Assembly: GCA_034440575.1 (NCBI GenBank)
Contig: JAOTOL010001634.1
Coordinates: 2,699,501 to 2,763,500 of the forward strand
Direction of reading: 5' to 3'
Length of the DNA: 64,000 nucleotides
Source: Imbricaverruca yamaguchii
Taxonomy: Eukaryota > Arthropoda > Thecostraca > Neoverrucidae
Of the stretch, positions 12,053 to 25,070 are shown piece after piece. The notes beneath the pieces were generated by a model, which had not been told where the DNA came from, searched no databases, and worked only from the letters and a program-made list of their open reading frames with translations. The position numbers and the translations under genes are program-made. Numbering within the stretch: position 1 is the stretch's first letter; the number at the start of each line of letters is the position of its first letter.

Positions 12053-13476
12053 GCGCCACGTCTGGTCACGCGCTGTAGTCTCCACTACGGACCGCACGGC
12101 CGTCCGGGCCTGGTTACAGGAAGGGCTGGATCATTGTTCGCTAATCTAGCTGGGAATGATTGGCTGGTGATTATCACAGGAAAACATGGTTTGGAAATAT
12201 AAGCAGCAATTTGTTTAGAGGAGGGCAAGAAGTAGCCCTTTGACGTTTTAAGTCATAAAATCACTAAGTCTTAATGCTTAACAAGAACAACATGGGCCCA
12301 TCCGAGTTAAGCCTACAAAGATAAGATACTATAAAACAAGAAGAAGATAATACTGAGGCACCCTTGTCAATACTAAAGTTAAAAAGCAGCTATCAACCCC
12401 AATTTTCCCCTCCACGAGATCGTGCTTAATCACGTGCGACTCATTCACTTGGGCCCAGGCGATATTTAACGCCATAAAGTCATAAAGTGTTCAGTCTTAG
12501 CACGACCCATAGGAGTCATCCTGACTAAGCTCATCCAGGGATCATATCATAAGACAAGAAAAAGATTCCGAAGCACTCCAGTCCATACCATATCCCGAGT
12601 TCTAAAGAAAATATTTACCCCACTGCTCTACCCTGGCCAGACTCGTCAGCCAGTTTTGATGTGCTTAACTCTAAAAATGAGCAGCGTGGTGTTTTACGCG
12701 CAGCTGCCCTCTCCATGTTAGACGACCACTGCTCGATTCCTAAGTACGTTAAATTAAAATATGAATTGCCGAATCAGGATTCAAACTAAACTTTAAAACA
12801 AGACACTGACCCTTATTCAATCGATGCTCAATCAAACCATTTCGGAAGAGATCATGGCCCGCCTGTTCCCGTTGGGTCCGCGCCTGCATACAATACTAAT
12901 ATTAAGCAGACCCGCTGGGTCCGCGCCTACATGCAATACTAATATTAAGAAGCGTCACAGTAAAACATTGAGACATCTAGTTCCCAGAGAGGGTGCTTAT
13001 TTCCAGGGTTGCAGCTATCATGCCGGGTCAGAGGTGCATTTCTGACACAATTCTTTAGGGGGGCAATTTTGAGGGAGAGGAGAAATTCTGACTTTAGCTC
13101 ACCGAGGAAGCCTTCCACCGGCAACAATGAGGGGCTGGGAAGTGCTTGGCAGAGGTGGAAACGGGCTCAGTCTCCCACATAGAAAGGCCAGTAGAACCCT
13201 TATTAGGAAAAGCGGCGATGTCATGATCTTAAAGACGTCGGCGGTGATATACCATGGGGAAGACAACTGCTTTATCGAACAGGGGTAAGTGCAATTAAGC
13301 CCATATTTCCGATTTGTCTTTCCTCCCATCCCCTCCCTCCTGTCTATGTCCCTTTCATTGCCTGCTCCTCCTTATACACAATTTGTTCCGTTTCCTGTTT
13401 GTTTGTTGTTTGTCGTAAATGGCTGCACGTGCTTCGGAATTGAAATATATATGCACGTGCTTCGGAATATATATTT

Positions 13477-13521
<45 letters not shown>

Positions 13522-14283
13522 AAGCATCTGGCCTATTCGGGCTAAAATCTCAGATTCTTCCTAAGGAAGCCACCTTGTACGAGGCTAAGTCAACTTAAAG
13601 CAACGTTTCTCAGTGCGCTTTACTCATTACAAGAAATAAATATTGAAAAATTAAAAAACTTAATACTTTGCGAATTTCCATAAACCAGGTTTATATCTAG
13701 TGGTCAGCATGCATTTTGGGACAAGGGCCAATTTCATCCCCTTTCTGATTCCAAACAACCTTTGTTTTTAAAATCTTCCCAAAAATGAACTCCCCAGAGC
13801 CAAAAACATTACGTCAATTGTGGCATCACATACGCCCTAATAACGTTACCTTTTGAGGGGATAAAATTTCGACGGTGACGAGTAGGGCCAGACGGTGATG
13901 TCTGGCCCTACATGTCGAGCACTTTCCGATGGCACCTCTTTCGTTTTCATGCGACGCTTCGTTTGGAAATTAGAGGGGGCTTACCATGACAACCCCTCCC
14001 TCCGAGGCGAGGTGTGAGGATCTGACCATAGGATACAGAGGACATTAGGCACGATAACCGCCCACATTCACACCACTAGTAGGTCTTCACGATGTAAAAA
14101 GGTATAATCTTCGCAAGGTAAGAAAGCGCTGGGTTTTTATGGGCGCTAAATTATCACAATTGTTGTCGAGGCACCCTAAAACCCAAATAACTGAGAGAAC
14201 TGAGTTTCTGACAAATCATGATGTAACAAGCACATAGGTATGGAATTGTATGGGGTGTTCTTCATCCAAACTTCCATTTAACA
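12053..14283. other. Intergenic DNA with an AT repeat and one hairpin
   Basis: No gene recognised. It contains a TA dinucleotide run at about 13,479-13,517 and a perfect 12-bp stem with a 6-nt loop at 13,882-13,911 (arms GTAGGGCCAGAC and GTCTGGCCCTAC). Confidence 0.5.
13882..13911. repeat. Perfect short hairpin
   Basis: Arms at 13,882-13,893 and 13,900-13,911 are exact reverse complements, with the loop GGTGAT. It has the shape of a bacterial terminator, but no gene or T-run follows and the DNA is eukaryotic. Its role is unknown. Confidence 0.75.
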
Positions 14284-14574
14284 CAGGGAAATCGCCACCG
14301 GGCGGGGGGGATGGGGAAAAGAGGCAGCCACCCCTTCTGTACCTGGATCATATTTTCCAATATTCTTAACCATTTTTATCTTCCTATACTTTCACTTTAT
14401 AAATGACTAAGTATAATTTTGCGACGATGATACTCAGGTAGCTGAGGTTTGGGGTATGGACAAATTGAGGGGGACAAATCGCCACTTTTCAGAAATTGGG
14501 GGCGGGACATGTCCCCCTCCATACTCCTCAGTGGATTCACCCATACCTGGAAGTATTTCGTGGTGAAGCCACTG
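14284..14574. mobile_element. hAT-like MITE (decayed copy)
   Basis: The left end CAGGGAAATCGCCACC and the right end GTGGTGAAGCCACTG resemble the terminal inverted repeats of the element at 27,069-27,610, whose ends are CAGGGGCGTCGCCACC and GTGGCGACGCCACTG. The inner right side also matches (CTGGAAGTATTTCGTGG against CTGGAAGAATTTCGTGG). Flanking 8-mers ATTTAACA (14,276-14,283) and ATCTATCA (14,575-14,582) agree at 6 of 8 bases, consistent with an old 8-bp hAT target-site duplication. At 291 bp with no transposase, it must have depended on an autonomous relative. Confidence 0.7.
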
Positions 14575-14793
14575 ATCTATCAGGCTATAGCACGCTCTTC
14601 CGCATCTGTGTGCCCTTTGCCGACCACGAGGAGACCCAAACCTGCGTCCTCACATGACCGCCACCTGAACGTGATGCCTGATGCACCTACACGCATCGGG
14701 AGGCAGCTCGGCTGGCTCGGAACGCTGCGGTCGTCCGCAGCACGGCGGCAGCGGCTGAAGCCCGGCCGGCGGAGACACGTGACGGTCCGTCAT

Positions 14794-14965
14794 GTCACAG
14801 CCGTGTCGCGCGTGTCACCCGGAGAGCCACGTGACACGGCCCGTCCTTATCTGGTCAACGTGCGTGTCACAGCCGTGTCGCGCGTGTCACCCGGAGAGCC
14901 ACGTGACACGGCCCGTGCACTGTATCGTGACGTCACACAGCCGTGTCGCGCGTGTCACCCGGCGC
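14794..14965. repeat. About 70-bp repeat, 3 copies
   Basis: GTCACAGCCGTGTCGCGCGT starts at 14,794 and again at 14,866, with a third near-copy at about 14,932. Units also share CACCCGGAGAGCCACGTG. It lies in a GC-rich, CpG-rich stretch (about 14,600-15,160) that holds no recognisable gene. Confidence 0.85.
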
Positions 14966-15309
14966 GCCATACTGACCAAAACACGCAGCACATGGCACTC
15001 CCGCCCCGGCGAGCGTCTGAGGGGACGCTCAGACGCTCTGCGCCGCGTACGGACCCTCATCTCCCGAGCGGTGCCTCTCTCCCCACCAGAAATCACCGGT
15101 ACCGGTTTTCATGCGAGGCCATCCGACAGGAGACACGGCGGCGCGCGTCGGTGACAGCTGTCAAAATAGCTAATATTTCCGCCGGTAAAAAGCACAATTA
15201 GGAAGACAAACAGCGGGCCGGTTTTTGCCTCTGTTCCGGTCGGCTATGCTGAACAGTTTATAGAAGGCGTGAGCAAATCTGCGGGCTGCGGTTCCGCGTG
15301 CCACTGCCA

Positions 15310-15722
15310 ACACCGCTACAGGTACAAGCGGTGCAGCTGCAGGAGGTACAGGTATAGAAGGTGCAGGTACAGGCGGTACAGGCACAGTATGTACAGGTAT
15401 AGGCGGTGCAGGTACAAGCAGTACAGGTACAAGCGGTACAGACACAGGCGGTGCAGGTACAGGCGGTACAGATACAGGTGGTACAGGCGCAGGCGGTACA
15501 GATACAAGTACAGTTACAAGTAGAGTACAGTACAGTTACAAGAGCTACACGTGCATGCGCTACATATGCAGGCGGTGTAGGTACAGGCGGTATATGTGCA
15601 GGCGATACATGGAGCACAGGTACAGGCGGCACATGGGGTACAGGTACAGACTTTACAGGGGGTAAGGGTAGAGACGGTACAGATATGGCGGTACAGGTAC
15701 AGGTACAGGTACAGGTGACGCA
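15310..15722. repeat. GTACAGGY-based array (6/9/12-bp words)
   Basis: Repetition of GGTACAGGCGGTACAGG-type words in steps of 6, 9 or 12 bp, loosening between 15,520 and 15,690 and ending in pure ACAGGT at about 15,690-15,715. The Tyr/Arg-rich and Cys/Thr-rich frames across it are artefacts. Confidence 0.9.
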
Positions 15723-17226
<1,504 letters not shown>

Positions 17227-18068
17227 GGCGTGCGCAGGAATGACCCAAATTCCGGTGAACGCGTTCAAACAGACGGCCGCCGCGCCTGTGTGGCGGGTCG
17301 GCGCCGACGCAGCCGCGGCCGCCGAAAATAGCGCCTCGCTCGGACGCGTCTGAGCGTCTCGGGCGAGCGGCCGTCGACGCCGACGACCGACCCCACTTCC
17401 GCCGGCGTCGGCGACGTGGCGATCTGGCGACGTGTTGTCATCGCGAGACGGCGGCGGCGAGGGGTGACGGAAGGGTGGCCGCCATGACAGGGACGAGTGA
17501 CCGCGGTCGGCCGGTACGTGCGGTGGCTGTCGCCAGCCGACACGCGCGCCACCGATGGCGGGCGGGGACGCGTCCTGCGCGTGCGCCAGTGGCGAGAAAT
17601 TCGAGAGCCAGACTAATGGCCGGAATGCAGACGACGTCTGCGGCGCGCGCGGCGTTGCTACGCGCGCCGGCGACGTCTCACGATCGCGCCGACACCAGCT
17701 GTTGGCCGCAGTAACTGGCCATGAGGCTTAGCGCGCAATAATTGGGACGATTGATTCGCGTACAAATGTTCCGATTGCAAAGAAATTGGTGAAGCAGTTG
17801 TCTCTCCTCAGAATTATACTAGAAGCAGGATTGATAAGTGATTGATGTGAATAAAGTGATGATTGATAAGTGGCAGAGGTGGATGCTCGGTTATGTACAT
17901 CAAGTGGCATCACGCACCGCCCCTGGATAACATTTTCTTTCGATACTCTTTTGGGTACACATACCCTGGTATGGCCCAGGTTTCAGCGAAAAATGATCAT
18001 TGCTATTTCGTTTTGAGTAAATGATGCACCATGCCAAGAACAAACAAGACATCAATATGAAATCATGT
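17227..18068. other. GC-rich then plain non-genic stretch
   Basis: 17,240-17,720 is rich in CpG, with several Arg/Ala-rich frames. The remainder is AT-richer. I see no start, splice pair or family motif that makes a gene. Confidence 0.45.
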
Positions 18069-18193
18069 TCCCGATCCATACTAAGAGCCCAAAAAATAAT
18101 AGGAGGCCCTAACACAATGGAGGACCCCTTTTGGGGAGCAGGAGGGCCCTTTTCGACCTTGCCCCCTGGAAGAATTTCGTGGCGACGCCACTG
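18069..18193. mobile_element. hAT-like MITE, right-end fragment
   Basis: This stretch matches the last 120 bp of the element at 27,069-27,610 almost word for word: CCATACTAAG, GGAGGCCCTAACACAATGGA, GGAGCAGGAGG, then CTGGAAGAATTTCGTGGCGA and the terminal CGCCACTG. I find no left terminal repeat, so this copy is truncated. The match between 18 kb and 27 kb shows the element is dispersed. Confidence 0.8.
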
Positions 18194-18360
18194 GCCTCGG
18201 GTGCCTTAGTGCCGCTGCTATCGTCTCGGTCGAACGGCGCGGTGTATCAGGCGCACCGACGTTGAATGGGACTGCTATCTGGCGTGGATATGCGACAAGC
18301 AAATAGTGGTACCCTTATCGAAAAAGTGAATACTTAAGGTTGATTTTGTCCTCAGGTGAG

Positions 18361-18376
18361 CAGTGGCGTATCCAGC
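18361..18376 (+). mobile_element. Orphan hAT-type terminal motif
   Basis: CAGTGGCGTATCCAGC begins here. It resembles terminal inverted repeats of many hAT elements. I find no inverted partner in the following few hundred bases, so the element would be truncated or interrupted by the SINE at 18,441. Confidence 0.35.
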
Positions 18377-18440
18377 ATTCCGTCCGGTGGGCGGTCGTCT
18401 CAAGAAGCACCCATCCCTACCTAGCCCCTCCCCCGGTAGG

Positions 18441-18640
18441 CCGCCCCGGCAGCTCAGTTGGTTAGAGCACTAGCCTGCGCTGGTATCCCCTGTCCTGGAA
18501 ACACAGGATTCGAGTCGCTTCACGCGCTCGCATTTAGTTCCCGGCTAGGAGGGTCATTTGGCAGCTGGCCTGATAAGGCCGGGGACAAGCTGCCGGGCGG
18601 CCGTGTCGGTGCATTGGCGGCACGTCAAACTTTCGATCAA
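18441..18640 (+). mobile_element. tRNA-derived SINE
   Basis: The head resembles a tRNA: CAGCTCAGTTGGTTAGAGC fits a Pol III A box and GGATTCGAGTC fits a B box about 45 bp later. The presumed body then runs to about 18,640 (GGCCGGGGACAAGCTGCC, CGTCAAACTTTCG). I do not call it a tRNA gene because I could not pair a clean acceptor stem and non-tRNA sequence follows directly. The right boundary is approximate. Confidence 0.6.
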
Positions 18641-19280
18641 AATTATGCCGTTGAATTAAATGCATGGATCGGGTTGTGGGGCCAGGGTTCATGCAACAAG
18701 CTCTGCGTAGCAATAGGACCCTGGTTCATAAAGCCACCACAGATAGACCTCGGATTAAATGTATTATAAAAATGTCCAGAAAAAGCCGAAGAAGTCAGGC
18801 GTCATTTTGGACACCACGCGAACACTCTCAAGCTGGTGGACTTACTCGGCAATGATTCCCCATTCGTCCATAATAGGGATGTTCTCTTTTCCTTCCTTGC
18901 AGAGATCAGATTTCAAATAATATATGTACATGTCTAACGCAAAACTTGCGTCTCCTGATATCTGTGTTCGTACATAGTAAGATGGCCCATTTGTTAGTAA
19001 GGTTGCTATTAGTGCAGTATAGGGGTGTTAGGGCCCGCTTCGGCTGACGAGCCCTATCACCTCCATAACACTGGCCTGCGTTTCAAAACTCTTTTTTTTC
19101 GAAAGGTCGGAAGTTTCTCAGCTGTTCTAATACAAGTTTCGTGTGCTAAATCCGAAAATACTATCCATTTTCTCGATTAGCTCAAGTTTCCATACTACGT
19201 CACAGGATAACAACTCACACACTGATGTATGCAGTACTGCAGTGTGACAGTGTGATATATCAGTAGCGGACAGGAGTGAG
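18641..19280. other. No gene recognised
   Basis: AT-leaning DNA between the SINE and the pseudogene. No repeats or motifs are supported here. Confidence 0.4.
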
Positions 19281-20826
19281 AAACTTGGTGATCAGGAAAA
19301 GCCGTTTGCCCTTCATATCTGCTGCAAGTCATGTGTGGAAGGCCTACGAGCCTGGAAGAACAAGACCCGGAAATCCAACCCGTTCGGCATTCTCATGGTG
19401 TGGCTGGAGGGAAAGGATCATAACACCGACTGCTATTATTTATGAGAGATCTGGAAGGAGTAAATCGAAAGAAACAGAAGCATGTAAAATATCCGGATGT
19501 GCCATCAGCCATCAAGCCAGTCCCTCATGGTCCAGATGTCCCCATCTCTGAACCCGATGTCGACATCGAGTCATCTTCCGACTCTAGTGGGGATGAAATG
19601 GACGCAGACGCGTCTGGTGCATATGAACCGACCGAGAACGATCGACCGGTACCGTTGAACCAAGCTGAGCTCAATGACCTAACAAGGGACCTGAACTTGT
19701 CCAAGGAATCTGCTCAGCTGCTGGGTTCACGGCTCCGCGAGAAACATTTGCTGGCGCCAGAAACGACATTCTTTTGGTATCGAAATCGCGAAGAAGAATT
19801 CAGAGAATACTTTACCTTCGACGAAGAACATTCTCTAGTCTACTGCAACAACATTGCGGGCCTAGTAGAAGCAATGGGTACAGAGTACAACCAGGCAGAA
19901 TGGAGGCTGTCCATAGACTCCTCGAGTAGGAGCCTGAAGGCAGTTCTTCTGAACAACGGCAATAAGTTCGCGTCGATTCCTGTTGGACACACCGTGCAAC
20001 TGAGGGAAACACATAACAGCATGGAACTTTTCTTGTCTGCTTTGAACTACAAAGAGCATGGTTGGCTGATCTGTGGTGACCTGAAGGTAGTAGGTCTCGT
20101 CCTTGCGCTGCAGGGCGGCTACACGAAATATCCATGCTTTCTATGCCCCTGGGACAGTCGGGCTGACAAACAGCACTATGTACAACACGACTGGCCATCC
20201 AGTCATGCATTTGCACCTGGCTCCCACAACGTGCAGTCACGCCCCCTGGTTGAACCACAGAAAATCCTACTTCCACCACTCCATATCAAACTCGGTTTGA
20301 TGAAAAATTGTGTGAAAGCACTGGATAAAGAAGGACGAGGATTTGCATTTTCGGGACAGAAATTTCCTCATGTGAGCAGAGAGAAGCTGAAGGCTGATGA
20401 ATCCGACGGTCCTCAGATAAGGGAGCTCATGAAGGATACTCGATTCGAAGAATGTCTGGAACAGTCTGAGCTCTCTCCATGGCTGGCCTTGAAGTCAATC
20501 ATCACCAACTTCCTGAGTAATTACAGAAGTGCGGAATACGTGAAGGTCGTCGATGAGTTGATGACAGTTTTCAGCAACTTGGTGCTCGACCGTCGGCAAA
20601 AATTAACTTCCTTAGGTCCCATCTAGATTACTTCCCAGATAACTGTGGAGATTACAGTGAAGAGCAGGTAGAACGCTTCCACAAAGACATACGGGTTATG
20701 GAAGAACGCTACCAAGGTCGGTGGGATGTGAGCTTTCTGGCGGAATGTTGTTGGTGCCTGAAGAGGGATGTCCCATCTGCTCAACACAGTCGGAAGTCCC
20801 TAAAAAGGCTATTTATTCCGCAGTAG
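19281..20826 (+). pseudogene. Broken copy of a multi-copy arthropod gene family
   Basis: Three blocks in different frames read as one protein. Block 1 (19,281 to about 19,439) starts KLGDQEKPFALHICC and runs through RAWKNKTRKSNPFG to DHNTDCYY. Block 2 (about 19,442-20,600) has KHVKYPDVPSAIKPVPHGP, an acidic Asp/Ser/Glu tract, EWRLSIDSSSRSLKAVL, ICGDLKVVGLVLALQGGYTK, CFLCPWDSRADKQHYV and LPPLHIKLGLMKNCVKALDK. Block 3 (about 20,600-20,826) has HLDYFPDNCGDY, ERFHKDIRVMEERYQGRW and CCWCLKRDVPSAQ, ending at TAG. Each junction costs a frameshift: one near 19,440 and one in the A-run near 20,598. From memory, this family is present in many copies in arthropods, some cnidarians and others; its function is not established and it is probably mobile-element related. 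The CFLC and WDSR motifs survive. As it stands it cannot make the full protein. Confidence 0.8.
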
Positions 20827-21430
20827 TGTGTACTGTTGGGATGCGCTCTAAATACACTTATGGTCCATCTGTTTGGAGTTTAAACCTTTATTTATGCTTC
20901 TGTCGGATTCACTAGTAAACCAGTCAGAGCAATGTCTTGGTTTATATCAGTGAAATAACATATTTTAAAAATCGAGATAATCGAGCAAAACGGATGCCTT
21001 TTTCGAAATCAGCATGAAAAACTGACCTAAAAACAGCTGAGACACCCTTGACCTTATAAATCACGCAGACCAGTGTAATCACTCACTCATCATAGTCCTC
21101 GGCAATAGTTCTGCATCTCAAAATGAAATTGTGTCTCAGGTAGGCCTCATCATCGGTAAACCTTGGGGATTCTCTTTAGCGCCCAGGAGCCCTCTTCTTC
21201 TCATAGGGGCTCCTATGCACCTTGGACATTTCAATACAACCATACATAGCAATCAGTGGCTTTTGCAATCATCAGGAGGAGATGGGAACACTCCCCAGTC
21301 CTCAACATTCTTTCTGCCTTCAGGGCCTTTCTAGTTGTGAAACGGGTCTTCAGTACTTCACACAGCCATCGTTAGCTTTAGTGACTTTATTTAGCTCTCA
21401 GGGGCTCTTTTAGCTATCAGGGACCCTCTC
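20827..21430. other. No gene; start of degenerate CTCAGGG-type repeats
   Basis: No gene. From about 21,160 onwards words such as CTCAGGGGCTCTT and CAGGACCCTCTTC recur at irregular spacing and continue past the AT tract to about 22,560. This suggests one old, heavily diverged tandem array. Confidence 0.4.
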
Positions 21431-21439
21431 AAGCTGTTT

Positions 21440-21725
21440 GGTCAAAAAAAAATTTATTTTTTCCCCATATAAAATATTTTTAAAAAAATATAAATATATA
21501 GTTATAACAAAAAACCCCCCTTTTAAATTTTTTCCCCTTTTCCTTTTTTTTTTTTTATTTTTTTTATATTTTAAATTAATATAAAATATTTTTTTTATTT
21601 TTTTTTTCTTCATTAATTAAAAAATAATTTATTTTTTTTATATAAAAAAAAATAATTTAAAATATAAAATAAATTTATTAATATTTAAAAAAAAAAAAAA
21701 ATTAATTATTTTTATAAAAATTAAT

Positions 21726-21789
<64 letters not shown>

Positions 21790-21847
21790 TATATTTCATC
21801 AATAAAAAATTATTGGGGGGGGGGGGTTTTTTTTTTTTTTTTTTTAC
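21440..21847. repeat. Extreme AT homopolymer tract, possible sequencing artefact
   Basis: About 400 bp consisting almost only of long A and T runs, with isolated C6 and G10 runs and a T run of about 57 (21,730-21,786). Almost every base is in a homopolymer and no periodic unit exists, unlike every other repeat here. It looks like a low-quality consensus rather than a natural repeat. Confidence 0.6.
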
Positions 21848-22560
21848 TGTATAGGCCCTTCTCAGCTGTCGGCAGTTTTGTTTCCATTTCAAGGACATTG
21901 AGGACATCAACATCAAGGACATCAAAGACATTCAAGGACATCTGACAGAAGCATATTTCAAGGACATCCTCGAAACGGAAACAAGCGGCGGCGTTCAGTG
22001 TTCATCCAGACAATTGCCAGCCCACAGGGACGTTTTTTAAAGCAATTAGGGGATCTTGTTCCTATCTGAGATGCATCTCACAACCTCAGGGGAAACCTAG
22101 TCCAAACTTCACTAGCTCTCAGATGCCCTCTTCACTCCTCAGGACCCTCTTCTCCCAGGAGAAGAGGGTCTTGCATTCAAGGGCCCATCATAGTCCTCAA
22201 TAGCCCTGTCTAGCTTCATCTCAGGAGCATTCCAGCTCTAAGATGCGTTTTCACCATTCATCTTCAGCTCATAAAGGTCTTGTTCATCCTTGAGGGTCCC
22301 TTTTAAACCCAAATAGCATCCCAGCCCTATCTGTTGTTCAGATGCACTCGCTATGTCTAAGGGACACTGAGGACCTTGTGTATTTTTCGGCTGTTTGGGG
22401 TCCCTTCCAGCCGAAATGACCCTTTCCAGCTGGCATCGGCATTTCAGCTCTCGGTCGAGCCTCTCTTGTCTTCACAACCATTGCCAGCCCTCAGCGTGGA
22501 CGTCTTCCTACCTCGCATTCCACACAATCTGCTGAATGCATTTATATTTTATGGTGGGTT
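21848..22560. repeat. Degenerate CAGG/CCCTC tandem repeat with a perfect hairpin
   Basis: Irregular repetition of AGCTCTCAG, CCTCAGG and GACCCTCTTC words about 25-35 bp apart. At 22,143-22,170 two 13-bp arms (GACCCTCTTCTCC and GGAGAAGAGGGTC) form a perfect hairpin with a 2-nt loop. No gene recognised. Confidence 0.5.
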
Positions 22561-22639
22561 ATATTTCCCTTGAGGAGCCCTTGCTGACCCGTCAGGGCGG
22601 TCACCTGGAGGGCTCCCTCGCCTCCCCCCATCCCGACCT

Positions 22640-23108
22640 GAGGAGACGTGACCGCCGTACTCGGCGCGACCCGAACAGACACAACCCGCCGTACCAGACC
22701 CGACCCGAACAAACACGACCCGCCGTACCAGACCCGACCCGAACAGACCCGAACAGACCCGACCCGAACAGACACGACCCGAACAGACACGACCCGTCAC
22801 CCGCTATGCCAGACACGACCCAAACAGACCCGACCCGGACAGACACGACCCGCCGTACCAGACACGACCCAAACAGACACGACCCGAACAGACCCGACCC
22901 GAACAGACACGACCCACCGTACCAGACACGACCCAAACAGACACGACCCGCCGTACCAGACCACCCGACCCGAACAGACACGACCCGCCGTACCAGACCC
23001 GACCCGAACAGACACGACCCGCCGTACCAGACCCGACCCGAACAGACACGACCCGTCACCCGCTATACCAGACACGACCCGAGCAGGCACGACACGCCGT
23101 ACCTGGCC
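22640..23108. repeat. CGACCCGAACAGACA array
   Basis: A 15-bp word (CGACCCGAACAGACA) alternates with CGCCGTACCAGACC in higher-order units of about 30-32 bp. Some units have CAAACAGA, and CGTCACCCGCTAT(G/A)CCAGA occurs twice. The Thr/Arg/Asp-rich frames are by-products. Confidence 0.92.
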
Positions 23109-23740
23109 CGGTCGTCATACTTTTTCAAGCTCGACTAGCTTTCGTTGTCACGGCTTTTCACGTCCTTATCTCCTCACTGAGAAATAAATCCGCTATTGTA
23201 TTTCTTATTCCTACCAGTTTTCAACCGATTATTTCCTATAATGCACTGCAATCTCTGCTGAGCAGGTGACGATGATTCGAGATAGTACGAGAAGTATTCG
23301 TACTTGATCCAGTATTAGGCTATCTAAACGTATGCACCCGATTTGTATGGGTTCCTAGAGTGTCCTGGATTTCGGTGGCATCTTGTCGGCAAGGATGTAC
23401 CCATTTTGAAAAGCAGGGGGAGGGTGTTCAGGTGCCCTGTGGTGCCATCACTTTACGGTGCCCTCGAGACTCGCTGGGATACCTAACGGGGCCCGTATTT
23501 AGCAAGCGAATGTTGGAAAAGACGAGCATTAAAGCACTGGTAGCTGGACATGGAAATTACACCTATTCTCATCAGATTATTATTGTCCGTATAACGATCG
23601 GTGGCCTTTTGTCAAGGTAGCTGACCTGAAATGCAATTTAGCTTTCGCGGAGCTGTCCATGGGTATCGCAGGATGTCCAACCAGTATGACATAATTTTAC
23701 ACGGATGAAATCTTTCAGAAACATGCTTCCTACCGCTGTC
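23109..23740. other. No gene recognised
   Basis: Ordinary DNA between arrays. A small open frame at 23,360-23,620 (plus) has no recognisable domain. Confidence 0.4.
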
Positions 23741-23744
23741 TTAC

Positions 23745-24125
23745 GACGGCCTCTTTGTCACCAGCAAACATTGTATATACGATATCACCAATGCGATGAA
23801 CTAAATACCGTCGTCAAGGACTGTATATACCACGATATCACTGCCATATACTACGATTAGCGCCAATCGCTGTAATATGTATATTACAGCAACCCTGTAC
23901 AATACTGCATGCTACCACTGGCATCTGTATATACTACAACGCAATTGCAATACACTACACAGCACCACTAACAACTATATATATAGCAGCATACCTACAA
24001 TATATTACATGCTAACAATAGCAGCTATGTATACCGTAACACATCGCTAATATATTGCATGCCACCATTGCAGCTCTATACAGCTCCATGTAAAGCAACA
24101 CCTATATAGTAAGTATTATGCTACT
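23745..24125. repeat. Degenerate AT-rich tandem repeat
   Basis: Words such as GTATATACYACRA, AATATATTRCATGC and ACCAYTRGCAGCT recur every 40-60 bp, about five or six times, strongly diverged. Boundaries are approximate. Confidence 0.55.
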
Positions 24126-24334
24126 CCCTGCTTGCTATGCTGTAGTTCGCAGCTACCAATTGGCTCATGTCTGTGCTGAAGCCCCCATTTGCCAAACCGA
24201 GGTCCCCTTTCAGTTCCGAGGTATCTTCGTCAACTGAAAGGGTCTCTGCCAAAACACGTGGCCTCGTGTTAGCAGGTCGTCTCGTTCACGTGGCCCTTTA
24301 GCGGCCGTGACCTCGGCCACTAATGGGCTGTCAG

Positions 24335-25070
24335 CCTGCTAATGGCCCGCTAAGGAGCTGGCAGCCAGCTAATCTGCCGCTAATGGACTAGCAGCCAGCT
24401 AATGGGCCGCTAATTGGCTGACATCCAGCTCTTGAGCCACTAATGGGCTGGCAGCCAGCTAATGGGCCGATAATGGGCTGGCATCCAGCTAATATGCCGC
24501 TAATGTATTGGCAGCCTGCTCGCTAAAGGGTCTCCTGCTAATTAAGGGTCTCCCGCTAGTGAGCTGGCATCCAGCTAATCTGTAATCAGGATGTCTGGAT
24601 GTCTGGAAAAGAAAATCTGGATGTCAGCTAATCATCCATCTCCTGCTAATAAAGGGTCTGGCAGCCTGCCCGTTAAAGGGTCTCCTGCCAAAACATGTGA
24701 CCTCGTGTTGGCTTTCGGGGGCCTCCGTGCGACATGATATCCCTGCCCGATCTGCTGTAGCCTTCGGTGGGAATTGCGAGCGCGATACCAGGGACTTCTG
24801 TTGATCGTGAGGGCTCTTACGTCTGATGTTCGGCCACTAAAGGGCTGGCATTCAGCTCATGGGCCGCTAATGTGCTGGCAGCCTGTTAATGGACCGCTAA
24901 TTGGCTGGCATCCAGCTAATGGGTCGCTAATGGGCTGGCACCCTGTTAGTGGGCCGCTAAATGGGTGGCATCCAGCTAATGGGCCGGTAAAGGGCTGGCA
25001 TCCAGCTAATGGGCCGCTAAAGGGCTGGCATCCAGTTAATGGACCGCTAATGGGCTGACAGCCTGCTCCT
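24335..25070. repeat. About 30-bp GGCTGGCAGCCAGCTAATG array, two blocks
   Basis: Units of AATGGGCTGGCATCCAGCT plus AATGGGCCGCT, about 30 bp. Block one is 24,335-24,680 and block two 24,830-25,070, separated by non-repetitive sequence that includes a duplicated CACGTGGCCTCGTGTT-like phrase (24,256 and 24,693). TGGCAGCCAGCTA is partly self-complementary. Confidence 0.9.

Noticed and set aside
13882..13911. Intrinsic terminator
   Set aside because: Shape fits but the DNA is eukaryotic, no gene precedes it and no T-run follows.
18441..18517. Functional tRNA gene
   Set aside because: A and B boxes are present but no clean acceptor stem, and a SINE-like body continues.
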